Shown here one piece after another: positions 24,122 through 32,800 of a stretch of DNA of 38,310 nt (position 1 is its first letter; every line of letters begins with the position of its first letter). The DNA is taken from the NCBI RefSeq assembly GCF_035492295.1, contig NZ_DATJJK010000249.1:1-38310 (forward strand), written 5' to 3'. The notes under the pieces are model-generated. The model had not been told where the DNA came from. It was given only the letters and a program-made list of their open reading frames with translations, and did no database searches. Source of the stretch: Acidisoma sp035492295 (GTDB lineage Bacteria > Pseudomonadota > Alphaproteobacteria > Acetobacterales > Acetobacteraceae). A program made the translations under genes and the position numbers.

Positions 24122-24769
24122 ATGAGCGCGCTCTTCGACCGGATCGGCGCCATCGGCGTCGTGCCCGTCATCGCCATCGAGGACGCGGCCGCGGCGCTGC
24201 CATTGGCCGATGCCCTGCTGGAAGGCGGGCTGCCGCTCGCCGAAATCACCTTCCGCACCAGGGCGGCGGCGGAGGTGATGGCAACGTTGCACGAACGGCG
24301 CCCCGAACTGCTGATGGGTGCAGGTACCATCCTTGATGAGGCATCGCTGCGGGCGGCGAAGGATTGCCACGCCGCCTTCGGCCTGGCGCCGGGCTATGAC
24401 GCGGCGATTGTCGCGGGCGCGGCGGCGATCGGCCTGCCCTTCGCACCTGGTATCATGACGCCTAGCGAGCTCGGGGCCGCCATCAAACAGGGTGCCACGC
24501 TCTGCAAATTCTTCCCCGCCGGCATCGCCGGGGGGCCGAAGGCCTTGTCCGGCATCGCAGCGCCCTTCGCCCATCTCACCCCGCGCTTCATCCCGACCGG
24601 TGGCGTGACCGAAGGCAACCTGGCCGAATGGCTTGCATTGACATCGGTGCTCGCCGTGGGGGGCACCTGGATTGCCACCACCGCCGATATCGCTGGCGGC
24701 CGCTGGGCCGATATCACGGCCAAGGCCCGGGCGGCCGTTGCGGCCGTCCGCGCCGCGCGTGGCGGTTGA
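24122..24769 (+). CDS. 2-dehydro-3-deoxy-phosphogluconate (KDPG) aldolase family
   Basis: A 215-residue class I aldolase of the KDPG/KDPGal/KHG (Eda/DgoA) family. It cleaves a 2-keto-3-deoxy sugar-acid phosphate to pyruvate plus an aldehyde phosphate. Catalytic Glu41 and Arg45 are in L-A-E-I-T-F-R-T, the Schiff-base Lys129 in L-C-K-F-F-P-A, and the phosphate loop in P-T-G-G-V (about 159–163). G-A-G-T-I-L and F-A-P-G-I-M-T-P-S-E are also typical. Which sugar acid is used is unknown. No dehydratase that would make its substrate is encoded in this window. It starts 14 bases after the isomerase, behind an AGGAGA ribosome site. Confidence 0.93.
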   Translation: MSALFDRIGAIGVVPVIAIEDAAAALPLADALLEGGLPLAEITFRTRAAAEVMATLHERRPELLMGAGTILDEASLRAAKDCHAAFGLAPGYDAAIVAGAAAIGLPFAPGIMTPSELGAAIKQGATLCKFFPAGIAGGPKALSGIAAPFAHLTPRFIPTGGVTEGNLAEWLALTSVLAVGGTWIATTADIAGGRWADITAKARAAVAAVRAARGG

Positions 24770-24780
24770 GGAGAGAGACC

Positions 24781-25740
24781 ATGGCCCTTCCCACACCCGC
24801 GACGCGGCCGACGCTCTATTTCATCGGCGTCTCCACCGGCCAAAGCTCCATCATGCGCGTCTTCCCGGCCTGGGCCGCGCATCTCGGTCTCGATGCCGAG
24901 ATCAAGGGTATCGACTTTCCGCTTCACGCCGACCCGGCCGCCTATCGCGCGGCGGTGGCATTCATCCGCGACGATCCGATGTCCGCCGGGGCTCTGGTGA
25001 CCACGCATAAGATCGATCTCTTTAAGGCCTGCCACGATCTTTTCGATGTGATCGACCCGCATGCGGCCTTCATGGACGAAACCAGCTGCATCTCGAAGCA
25101 AGACGGCAAGCTGGTCTGCCACGCGAAAGACCCGATCAGTTCCGGCCTGTCGCTGGACGGCTTCCTGCCGCCGGATCATTTCGCGCGGACGGGTGCGGAG
25201 GTCTTCTCCATGGGTGCCGGGGGATCGACCATCGCGCTGACCTGGCATCTCATGCGCCGCACCCGCGGCGCGAATGTGCCGAGCCGGATCGTCGTCTCCA
25301 ACCGCAGCCAGGGCCGGTTGGACGAAATTGCCCGCATCCACCGCAACGTGCCGACCTACGTGCGGCTGGACTATGTGCTGGCACCGGACCCGCGCGACAA
25401 TGACGCCGTGGTCGCCGGGCTGAAACCCGGCTCGCTCGTCATCAATGCCACCGGCCTGGGCAAGGATGCGCCGGGCTCCCCTCTCACCGATGCGGTACAG
25501 TTCCCGCAAGATGCGATCATCTGGGATCTCAATTATCGCGGCAATCTCATCTTTCTCGATCAGGCCCGTGCGCAGGAGAACCCGAAGCATCTGCAGATCG
25601 AGGATGGCTGGACCTACTTCATCCATGGCTGGACCCAGGTCATCGCGGAGGTGTTCCATATCACCATCCCGACCGGCGGGCCGGATTTCGACGCCCTCGC
25701 CCGGATCGCGGGTGAGGTCGGCGCCGTGAAGCGGGCTTGA
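24781..25740 (+). CDS. shikimate dehydrogenase-like oxidoreductase
   Basis: A 319-residue protein with the AroE two-domain layout. The N-terminal substrate domain has V-T-T-H-K (Lys77 at the position of the AroE catalytic lysine) and Asp117, the likely partner aspartate. The Rossmann domain has M-G-A-G-G-S-T-I-A-L, then V-S-N-R-S and I-N-A-T-G-L-G-K-D. Two standard AroE signatures are altered: the N-terminal S-x-S-P shikimate carboxylate motif reads T-G-Q-S-S-I-M, and N-T-D-G reads A-K-D-P. This argues for a substrate other than shikimate, presumably a sugar-acid intermediate (inference). AGGAG before the ATG at 24781 supports this start; the frame is open further upstream inside the aldolase gene. 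It lies 4 bases before the next gene. Confidence 0.82.
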   Translation: MALPTPATRPTLYFIGVSTGQSSIMRVFPAWAAHLGLDAEIKGIDFPLHADPAAYRAAVAFIRDDPMSAGALVTTHKIDLFKACHDLFDVIDPHAAFMDETSCISKQDGKLVCHAKDPISSGLSLDGFLPPDHFARTGAEVFSMGAGGSTIALTWHLMRRTRGANVPSRIVVSNRSQGRLDEIARIHRNVPTYVRLDYVLAPDPRDNDAVVAGLKPGSLVINATGLGKDAPGSPLTDAVQFPQDAIIWDLNYRGNLIFLDQARAQENPKHLQIEDGWTYFIHGWTQVIAEVFHITIPTGGPDFDALARIAGEVGAVKRA

Positions 25741-25744
25741 GGCC

Positions 25745-26689
25745 ATGGTGCAGAAGATCCTGGTAACCCCGCGCTCCCTGACCGCGCATCCGCATCCGTC
25801 CTTCGCGATTTTCGCCGAACATGACTTTGAACTCGTGATGGGGCCGCGCGGCCAGCAGCCGGACGAGGCGGCGCTGCTCGCCCTCATTCCGGATTGTGTC
25901 GGCTGGATCGCGGGCGTGGAGCCGGTGTCGGAAGCGGTGATCAATGCCGCGACCGCGCTGCGCGCCGTCAGCCGCAATGGCGTCGGCGTGGACAATCTGC
26001 CCGTCGCCCATCTCCAGGCGCGCGGCATCCAATTGCTGACGGCCGCTGCCGCCAATGCAGCAGGCGTCGCCGAACTCGCGCTTGCGCTGATCTTCTCGGC
26101 GCTGCGCCATGTGCCGGCGGCCGATGCCGGCATCAAGGCGGGCGGCTGGCCGCGCCGGCGGGGACGCGAAATCCGCAACTGTACCGTGGGTGTCATCGGT
26201 TGCGGTGCCATCGGCCGGGACGTGGCGAAGCTCACCGGCGCACTCGGCGCGCGAGTGATTGGCTATGATCCGATGCGGCCGAACTTCGAAACGCCTGCGG
26301 CCTTTCGCTGGGCCGATATCCCTGATTTGCTGGCGCAGTCTGACATCGTGACGCTGCATTGCCCGCCCCTGCCAAGCGAGCAACCGCTGATCGACGCGGC
26401 GGCGCTCGGGCAAATGCGCGAAGGCGCCATTCTCGTCAATACCGCGCGCGCGGCGCTGGTGGATGAGGCCGCCATCCTTGCCGCGCTCGAAAGCGGCTGG
26501 CTGGAAACCTATGCGGCCGATGTGTTCGCCGAAGAACCGCCACGCTCCCTCGCTCTCGCCGGCCATCCGCATGTGATCGCGACCAGCCACATCGGCGCCT
26601 TCACCGCGGAGAGCGTGGACCGTGCAACCATCGCCGCCATCGAGAACCTGATGAGCGTTCTGCGGGCCGAGAATGCCGGCCGGGTTTGA
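25745..26689 (+). CDS. D-isomer-specific 2-hydroxyacid dehydrogenase
   Basis: A 314-residue NAD-dependent dehydrogenase of the phosphoglycerate/glyoxylate-reductase family. The Rossmann motif is G-C-G-A-I-G (with D in G-Y-D-P at the end of beta-2, favouring NAD). Catalytic residues are Arg in I-L-V-N-T-A-R (about 240), a Glu in the following A-E-E-P-P region, and His in S-H-I-G-A-F-T near 283. H-C-P-P-L-P-S-E-Q is the usual substrate-loop segment. It reduces a 2-keto acid or oxidises a D-2-hydroxyacid; which one is open. It follows the SDH-like gene by 4 bases, and its last 17 bases overlap the start of the metallo-hydrolase gene, so the genes are coupled. Confidence 0.92.
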   Translation: MVQKILVTPRSLTAHPHPSFAIFAEHDFELVMGPRGQQPDEAALLALIPDCVGWIAGVEPVSEAVINAATALRAVSRNGVGVDNLPVAHLQARGIQLLTAAAANAAGVAELALALIFSALRHVPAADAGIKAGGWPRRRGREIRNCTVGVIGCGAIGRDVAKLTGALGARVIGYDPMRPNFETPAAFRWADIPDLLAQSDIVTLHCPPLPSEQPLIDAAALGQMREGAILVNTARAALVDEAAILAALESGWLETYAADVFAEEPPRSLALAGHPHVIATSHIGAFTAESVDRATIAAIENLMSVLRAENAGRV

Positions 26690-27536
26690 GGCGCAGCCCT
26701 TCGCCGGCCCACTCTCGGCCGAACTCGCCCGGCCGGAGTCGCCGGGCCTCGCCCTGTACTGGCTGGGACAGGCCGGCTTTCTGCTTCGCGGCGGCGGATT
26801 GACGCTGCTGATCGACCCCTATCTTTCGGATTCCCTCGCCGAGAAATATCGCGCCACGCCGCTGCCGCATCTGCGCATGATGCCGCCGCCCATCGCCCTC
26901 ACGGAGATCGGTCCGGTCGACCTCATCCTCTGCACCCACGCCCATACCGACCATATGGATCCGGCCACCCTCGCCCCCTTGTTGGCGGCGCAACCCACCC
27001 TACGCCTGGTGGCCCCCCGCGCCAAGCGGGCGGAGGCGATGGCGCGCGGCGGCATCGGCGCAGAACGGATCGTGACCCTGGATGCCGGCGAAGCGGCGAT
27101 GCCCCTGCCCGGCCTGCATCTCCGCGCGACCCGCGCGGCGCATGAAGATCTCGCCCAGGACGAAAGCGGCGCGCATCTCTTTCTCGGCTACGCCATCCGC
27201 CTGGCGGGCAAAACCGTGTTTCATTCGGGGGACAGCATTCCCTTTGCGGGACAGGTGGAGGAAGTACGGGCGCTCAAGGCCGATCTCGCCCTGCTGCCGG
27301 TCAATGGCCGCTCAGCCGCGCTTGCCCGCCAGAAGGTGCCGGGCAATTTCTTTCTCGATGAAGCGATCGCGCTGGCGGCCGCGGCCGGCATTCCCCGGAT
27401 GATCGCGCACCACTTCGGCATGTTCGCCTTCAACACAACGCCCCGCGCGACAATTGAGGCCGCGGCTGCCCGCCCGGCACTGTCGCTCACCTTGCTGCCC
27501 GCCGCCACGGGCATGGAATACCGGCTGCTGCCCTGA
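26673..27536 (+). CDS. MBL-fold metal-dependent hydrolase, UlaG-like
   Basis: A 287-residue metallo-beta-lactamase-fold protein. Metal ligands are H-A-H-T-D-H (89–94), His in A-A-H-E-D (about 155), Asp in H-S-G-D-S (about 189) and the late A-H-H-F-G-M. I-D-P-Y-L-S-D-S-L and N-x-F-F-L-D-E-A resemble UlaG (L-ascorbate-6-phosphate lactonase), so opening of a sugar-acid-phosphate lactone is a reasonable guess; the related UPF0173 group is an alternative. The ATG at 26673 lies inside the end of the 2-hydroxyacid dehydrogenase gene in another frame. It is the last enzyme of the rightward operon. Confidence 0.85.
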   Translation: MPAGFEAQPFAGPLSAELARPESPGLALYWLGQAGFLLRGGGLTLLIDPYLSDSLAEKYRATPLPHLRMMPPPIALTEIGPVDLILCTHAHTDHMDPATLAPLLAAQPTLRLVAPRAKRAEAMARGGIGAERIVTLDAGEAAMPLPGLHLRATRAAHEDLAQDESGAHLFLGYAIRLAGKTVFHSGDSIPFAGQVEEVRALKADLALLPVNGRSAALARQKVPGNFFLDEAIALAAAAGIPRMIAHHFGMFAFNTTPRATIEAAAARPALSLTLLPAATGMEYRLLP

Positions 27537-27652
27537 GGCGACCGCGGCGCCTCAGCGCCGGCCGCGCTTGCGCCCCATTGGATCGCCCGGCTGAGGTAGC
27601 GCCCGACCTGACGGTGCTTCCCGACCGCCATACAGACGCCCGGGCGGGTAGT

Positions 27653-27677
27653 TTTAGTCCATACTGTGCTGACTAAA
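27653..27677. promoter_or_regulatory. candidate RpiR operator, 7-11-7 inverted repeat
   Basis: TTTAGTC (27653–27659) and GACTAAA (27671–27677) are perfect complements with an 11-base spacer. The overlapping TAGTCCATACTGTG (27655–27668) is close to TAATCCACACTATC in the divergent promoter region at 23377. Location upstream of the RpiR-type gene suggests autoregulation. The repeat is directly visible; the binding protein is inferred. Confidence 0.45.
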
Positions 27678-27723
27678 TCGAGTCTGACGGGCAATGGGGC
27701 AAGGTGGCCCGCGTTTCTGTGGA

Positions 27724-27737
27724 ATATCGGTCGATAT
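27724..27737. promoter_or_regulatory. palindrome ATATCG-GT-CGATAT
   Basis: A perfect 6-2-6 palindrome lies about 120 bases before the regulator gene and about 50 bases after the TTTAGTC dyad. Such short-spaced palindromes are typical protein-binding sites. No family is recognised. Confidence 0.3.
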
Positions 27738-27856
27738 GCTGCATTTTTCCCAGCTGAACGCATTCCTCGCTCCGCCTTGAGGGTGGCTTTTGTTGCCAGC
27801 CTGCGCCGGACTGCCTATCCGATTGCCGACCCCGACCGCAGCTGAGGCGCTATCCC

Positions 27857-28762
27857 ATGCCCCGACCGCCCGAAGCCCAGAGCCGCCGCGCAGGGCCGAA
27901 TATCGTCGAAGTCGTCCGCCTCTCGCTCGATACGCTGCGCAAATCGGAGCGCAAGGTCGCCCATCTCGTTCTCGCCGATCCCCAGCAGGTGCTGGCGGCG
28001 ACCGTCGCTGATGTCGCGATGCTCGCCGGCGTCAGCCAGCCGACCGTCATTCGGTTCTGTGTCGCGGTCGGCTGCACAGGCTTTCACGAGTTCCGCCTGC
28101 GCCTGGCTCAAAGCGTCGCCCTCGGCACGCCCGCCACCCATTCCGCGATCCATGCCGACGACCCAACCTCGGCCGTCGTCGAAAAGATCTTCGATTTCAC
28201 GCTGACCAGCCTCGATTGGGCACGCCACCATCTCGACCATGCCGCCCTCGCCCGCACCATCGATATCCTCGCGGCCGCGCGCTCCATCACCTTCATGGGG
28301 TTCGGCGCCTCCGGCATCGTTGCCCTCGATGCCGAGCAGAAGTTCCCCCTCTTCGGCATTCCCTGCCGCGCCGAGATTGACGCGCATCAACAGATCATGA
28401 TGGCGGCGATGATGGCGCCGGGGGACGTGCTGGTCGCGATCTCCAATACCGGCCTGTCTGCGGGCATCATCAAAGCCGCGCGCATCGCGCGCGCGGCGGG
28501 GGCGACCACCGTTGCGCTCACCGGCACCCGCGCGGCGCTCTCCGACCATTGCGACGTCACCCTTCTCGCCGAAACGCTGGACAACACGAATGTTTTCACG
28601 CCGACTACCTCGCGCGTCGCGGCACTGGTGGTGATCGACATCCTGGCCAGTGCCGTCGCTCTCAGGCGCGCTCCGGCGCAACTCGACCGCATGCGGGACA
28701 TGAAAAAGACTCTGGCAGGGTATCGCCAGGGTCTTGATCCGGCCGTGTCGGACCCCGAATGA
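27857..28762 (+). CDS. RpiR/MurR family transcriptional regulator
   Basis: A 301-residue sugar-phosphate-responsive regulator. Residues about 15–90 form the HTH_6 domain (L-R-K-S-E-R-K-V-A-H-L-V-L, then T-V-A-D-V-A-M-L-A-G-V-S-Q-P-T-V-I-R-F-C). Residues about 130–265 form a SIS domain that binds phosphosugars, with F-M-G-F-G-A-S-G, A-I-S-N-T-G-L-S and V-A-L-T-G-T. Such regulators usually control the catabolic operon next door and respond to a pathway sugar phosphate, so it is the likely controller of the divergent cluster 15996–27536. The ATG at 27857 has a weak GAGG about 10 bases upstream. Candidate operators lie in its 320-base leader and in the divergent promoter region. Confidence 0.93.
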   Translation: MPRPPEAQSRRAGPNIVEVVRLSLDTLRKSERKVAHLVLADPQQVLAATVADVAMLAGVSQPTVIRFCVAVGCTGFHEFRLRLAQSVALGTPATHSAIHADDPTSAVVEKIFDFTLTSLDWARHHLDHAALARTIDILAAARSITFMGFGASGIVALDAEQKFPLFGIPCRAEIDAHQQIMMAAMMAPGDVLVAISNTGLSAGIIKAARIARAAGATTVALTGTRAALSDHCDVTLLAETLDNTNVFTPTTSRVAALVVIDILASAVALRRAPAQLDRMRDMKKTLAGYRQGLDPAVSDPE

Positions 28763-28814
28763 GGGTCGGCCGCCGCCTCTGTGCGGCCCGAATGGACAGA
28801 GCGAGACAGGCGGA

Positions 28815-28827
28815 TTACGCCACGTAA
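28815..28827. promoter_or_regulatory. candidate LysR autoregulatory site TTACG-CCA-CGTAA
   Basis: A perfect 5-3-5 dyad, 34 bases before the LysR gene's ATG. It fits T-N11-A exactly, the core of LysR-family operators. It may be an autoregulatory site. Pattern only. Confidence 0.35.
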
Positions 28828-28860
28828 GATACATCGCCATTGCGGATTTCGGCTTTCATC

Positions 28861-29802
28861 ATGCGCGATATCAGAACGCTTGACCTCAACCTCCTCCGGG
28901 CGCTCGACGCGCTGCTCGACGAACGCAGCGTAACAAGAGCCGCGGATCGCCTGGCCCTCACCCAGCCGGCGGTGAGCGGCATGCTGACGCGGCTGCGGGA
29001 GAGTTTCGACGATCCGCTCTTTCTCCGCACTCAGCGCGGCATCGTCCCGACGCTTCGCGCGCTGGGCCTCGCGGCTCCGGTGAAGCGCATTCTGAGCGAG
29101 ATCGACTGTCTGCTGCAACCGCCCGGCTTCGACCCTGCGACCGCGGATTTCACCCTGTCCGTCGCCGCCACGGATTATGCGCTGCGCGTTATCCTGGTGC
29201 CCTTCATCGCCCGGCTACGGCGCCTCGCACCGCGTCTCCGGGTCGCGGTGCGGCCGATCGAGACCGCCCGCCTTCAGGGCGCCCTGGAACGCGGCGATCT
29301 CGACCTCGTGCTGGTAACACCGGAGAACACCCTGCCGGAGTTGCACGCCCGGCATCTCTTTACCGAGCATTACGTCGGCGCACTGCGGCACGATCACCCT
29401 GATGCAATGGCGGGCAAACTGTCGCTCGATCGCTTCTGCGCGCTCGACCATGCCCTCGTTTCCTATACGGGCGGCGGTTTCAGCGGTGTCACGGATTCGG
29501 AACTCGCCAAGCTCGGGCGCAGCAGGCGCGTCGTCGTCTCGATCACCAGCTTCCTCGTGCTGCTCGATATCCTGCGCACGACCGATCTCCTGGCCGTCGT
29601 TCCTGCCAAGCTTCTGAATGAGGTCGAGGGGATCCGGCTGATCGAGCCACCGCTCGCGATCCCCGGCTTCGATCAGGTCGCGGCCTGGCATGACCGGACC
29701 CATCGCGACCCCGGCCATCAATGGGCACGCAGCCTGCTCTTCGAAACCTGCCAGGATCTCGGCTGCCATCGGCACATCCAGCCACCGGCGGCCGCCGGCT
29801 GA
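28861..29802 (+). CDS. LysR family transcriptional regulator
   Basis: A 313-residue regulator of the NodD/LeuO-like branch of LysR proteins. The N-terminus reads R-D-I-R-T-L-D-L-N-L-L-R-A-L-D-A-L-L-D-E-R-S-V-T-R-A-A-D-R, with L-T-Q-P-A-V-S-G-M-L-T-R-L-R for the recognition helix and D-P-L-F-L-R after it. The effector domain begins near residue 90. The ATG at 28861 fits homologues; a TTG at 28840 in frame is possible and no good ribosome site exists. Neither neighbour is an obvious target: the RpiR gene is upstream on the same strand and the Hint-domain gene converges with 7 bases between stops. The target is unknown. Confidence 0.92.
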   Translation: MRDIRTLDLNLLRALDALLDERSVTRAADRLALTQPAVSGMLTRLRESFDDPLFLRTQRGIVPTLRALGLAAPVKRILSEIDCLLQPPGFDPATADFTLSVAATDYALRVILVPFIARLRRLAPRLRVAVRPIETARLQGALERGDLDLVLVTPENTLPELHARHLFTEHYVGALRHDHPDAMAGKLSLDRFCALDHALVSYTGGGFSGVTDSELAKLGRSRRVVVSITSFLVLLDILRTTDLLAVVPAKLLNEVEGIRLIEPPLAIPGFDQVAAWHDRTHRDPGHQWARSLLFETCQDLGCHRHIQPPAAAG

Positions 29803-29809
29803 AGCGCCT

Positions 29810-32800
29810 TCAGGCGGCAGGCAGGGCCGCGGCCTCGCGGGCAAGCCGGGCGCGCAGCCGCGTGACCTCGTGGCCGGTCACGCGCAGTGGCGCATAGCCC
29901 TGCGCCTCGAAGATGAGGGAGATGTCCCGCGCCGCACTCCCCCAGGCCGGATGCAGCGCGATCGCTCCGACGCCGTTGGCGAAGGACGAGCGGTCCCCGG
30001 TGTCAAGATAGGTCTCGGCGGGAAGGCCCTCGGCCAGAACCGCAGCATGGCGGTCGAGTTCGAGATGGAAGTAGGTGACGGTCTCCACCTTCTGCTGGCG
30101 GATCGTCGTGCCGTTGATCAGATGCTTGACCGGCACAAGCACGCCTTCGGCATAGAGGGCGTGATCGGGCGAGAGGAAGAGGTCCCGCGCCGGGAGGCCG
30201 ATGCCGAAGGCGTGGGCGCTGATGTGGACCGGCAGCACGGCCTCGGGCGTCGGATGACGCACGCAATCGACATGGCGATGGCCGATCCAGCGGATCGGCT
30301 CAGGCCGGCCCTCCACCGTCAGCACGCAATCGCCGATCGCGAGCGTCTCCACCGCCAACGTGCCGCCCGGCGTCGCGATTCCGGTGCCTGCGGCGAAGCA
30401 GGCGATAACAACCGCATCGGCCGCCGTGCCGCCGGTCGAACCGGTCACGTCCAGGATCATCGGATCGCTCAGGCCCGTCACCGCCGTCAGCGTGCCGCCG
30501 CTCTCCACGGCGTCATACATGGTCAGCGTGTAGGTGCCGATCCCGAAGTCATAGGCATTGCTCAGCCAGTTGCCATCGACATCGGCGGGCGCGGTGATCG
30601 TCGTCGTCCCGCTGACGGTATTCTGCACCAGGATGACGGCCTGGTCATAAGCATTGACCTTGTCGGTATAGGCGCCGATGCCGGTGATTGTTTCGCCGGC
30701 CGTGAAGCTGCCCTGCACGGCGGCCGAACCGGTCCAGCCATGCCCTGTCACCGTGCCGCCGCTGTTCTCGATCAGAACGTCATTCGTATCGTAACCGGCC
30801 CAGCCGAACTGCATTGCCCCGTCCGAGGAGGTGATGGTGCCGGCGACGGCGGGGGTCGGGGAATAGCTGCCCGGGGTAATAACCGCACCCGCCAAGGCCG
30901 AGAGCGTTCCGGCCTGGCTGATGACGGCAACCGGCGGCGCTGGCAGCACAGTTGGAAAACCGCCGCTGCCAGGGAGATTCGAATTCGATCCAATATTCTC
31001 GACCACGAGGTTCGGATTGAAGGTGACCGTATCGCCAACCGTGAAATTGACCGTCATCGTCGAGACATATTGGCCGCCCGAGGACGGGCCCGAAACGGTC
31101 GCCAGACCGTCGATCGCCTGGGACGCCGCCTGCCCGTTGTAGTTTGGGTTAGCAAAGAGGCCGCCACTGCCCGTGGTCGTATAAAGATCGTAGGCCTTGG
31201 CGTCCGGTGTGCCGGCGCCGACCGTGATCTGATAGAGGGACACGCCGGAATCCGCCGTCGGCAGATTGACCGTCATAGACCCGGAATTGGTGTCGATCAC
31301 GCTGCCGGTGGTGCCGCCGTTCAGAACCGGTGCGACCGTCCAATCTCCGGTTGATCCCGCAATCGTCCATTCATGCCAGAGGCCGATATTCGTCAGGGTC
31401 TCCTGGCCCACGACATAGGTGGCGGAACCGTCGATCGACACCGTCTCCCAGCCTGCGCTGTCGTAAAAGCCGAGCGTGATCTTGCTGGAAGGATCCAGCT
31501 CGATCCCGGCATTGGCACCGACGGCGGCATAGAAGCTGAAGGTCAGATTGGCGCCGGCGGCATTGGCTTCGACCGGCGCGTAGGTGCCGGTCGACGCGAT
31601 ACTGTCGTAGATCTCAGGTGTCGTATAGCCACTCGGCGTTTCGCCTTGCCCGAACACAGTGAGGTTGATGGTAGCGGCATCCGTGCCGCTGCTGTCCGCC
31701 ACATCCAGCAGCGGACCGCCCTGGGCATAGTGACTCATCAACAGGTCGGAATAGGGCGAGCCATAGGAATTGGAATGCGCGTAGAAAACCTGGGAATAGG
31801 GATCATCGGCATAGCCGGTGCCGGAACTGACCACCGTTCCGGTATCTTGCCGGAAGGCGTAGGCGGGGTTCCAGTTGTAGTTCTGGTCAAGGTCGATCGT
31901 CTGCGTCATGCCCTGGGTCACGACGGTCGCCTGCTGGCCGTAATAGCCGGCGGTGAAGCCGGTCAGAAACTGCGCGAGGATCGCCCCCCATTGCGTATTG
32001 TCGCCGACGCCCACGGTATCGAGCAGTGCGCTGCTCGTGCTCGGCGTGGCGTAGATGCTGACCGAGCCGACCTGGGAGAAGACATTCTGCTCGATCTCGG
32101 CGGGGGTCAGCTGAATCGCCCCTTGAATCTGGCTGCTGGCCGTGGGCACCAGCCAGAAATCGGTGCCGTCCCATTGCAGCGTGTAGGCGTAGAAGCCGGC
32201 ATTGTGCCACACGCCGCTCGCATCCGGCGCGCCGTTGAACAGGCCGGTGATGGTGACGTCGGAGGCGATCGTCTCCATCGCCGCGACATAGGGAGCCCAA
32301 CCATCCTGGGGGTAAGGGTCGGTCGTCGAGGGAGCCGTGCCCGGCTGGTTCACCGCCGTCGGCGAAACGGCCATCCGGAATTGGCCCGAAAGTCCGCCGG
32401 TGGTGAAGGTGTTGGTTACACTGGTCCCGGCATTGGCAAGGCTGACGCTTTGTTCGACATCGCTCACGATGGTGCTGCCCGGCACGGCATAGCCGACGCT
32501 GCTGGTGCTGCCGTCATTGATGGCGGAGAGTTCCATCGGCAGGGCAAAGCCATTGACCGAAGTCAGGTTAGCGGCATCGGTCGTTGTGCCGGTGAGCGTC
32601 ACCTCCATGCTGTCGAAGGCGAAATCATAAGTCCCGGCATTGTCCGGCGAGATGAAGGCCTGGTTGTGCAGGGCCTGGTCGAGGGTGGTGGTAACGGTGC
32701 CCGTCGTCACCACGGTCGAACCACTTTCGACGACGATGTAGAGCTTGCCGCCGCTCAGCGTCTCGCCATTGGCGACCAGCGGAATTCCGTAGTCGACGGC

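Larger units (their letters stand above)
27537..27856. other. 320-base intergenic region upstream of the RpiR-type regulator
   Basis: No convincing gene is seen. The region holds a GC-rich hairpin without a T-run (CGGCGC/GCGCCG at 27545–27560), which might end the enzyme operon. It also holds the TTTAGTC/GACTAAA dyad (27653–27677) and the palindrome ATATCG-GT-CGATAT (27724–27737), and it reads as regulatory leader. A 14-codon frame beginning at 27736 has no ribosome site and is not called. Confidence 0.5.

Noticed and set aside
27545..27560. GC-rich hairpin just after the UlaG-like gene considered as a terminator.
   Set aside because: A 6-bp stem with a 4-base loop is present but no T-run follows; mentioned only as part of the intergenic region.
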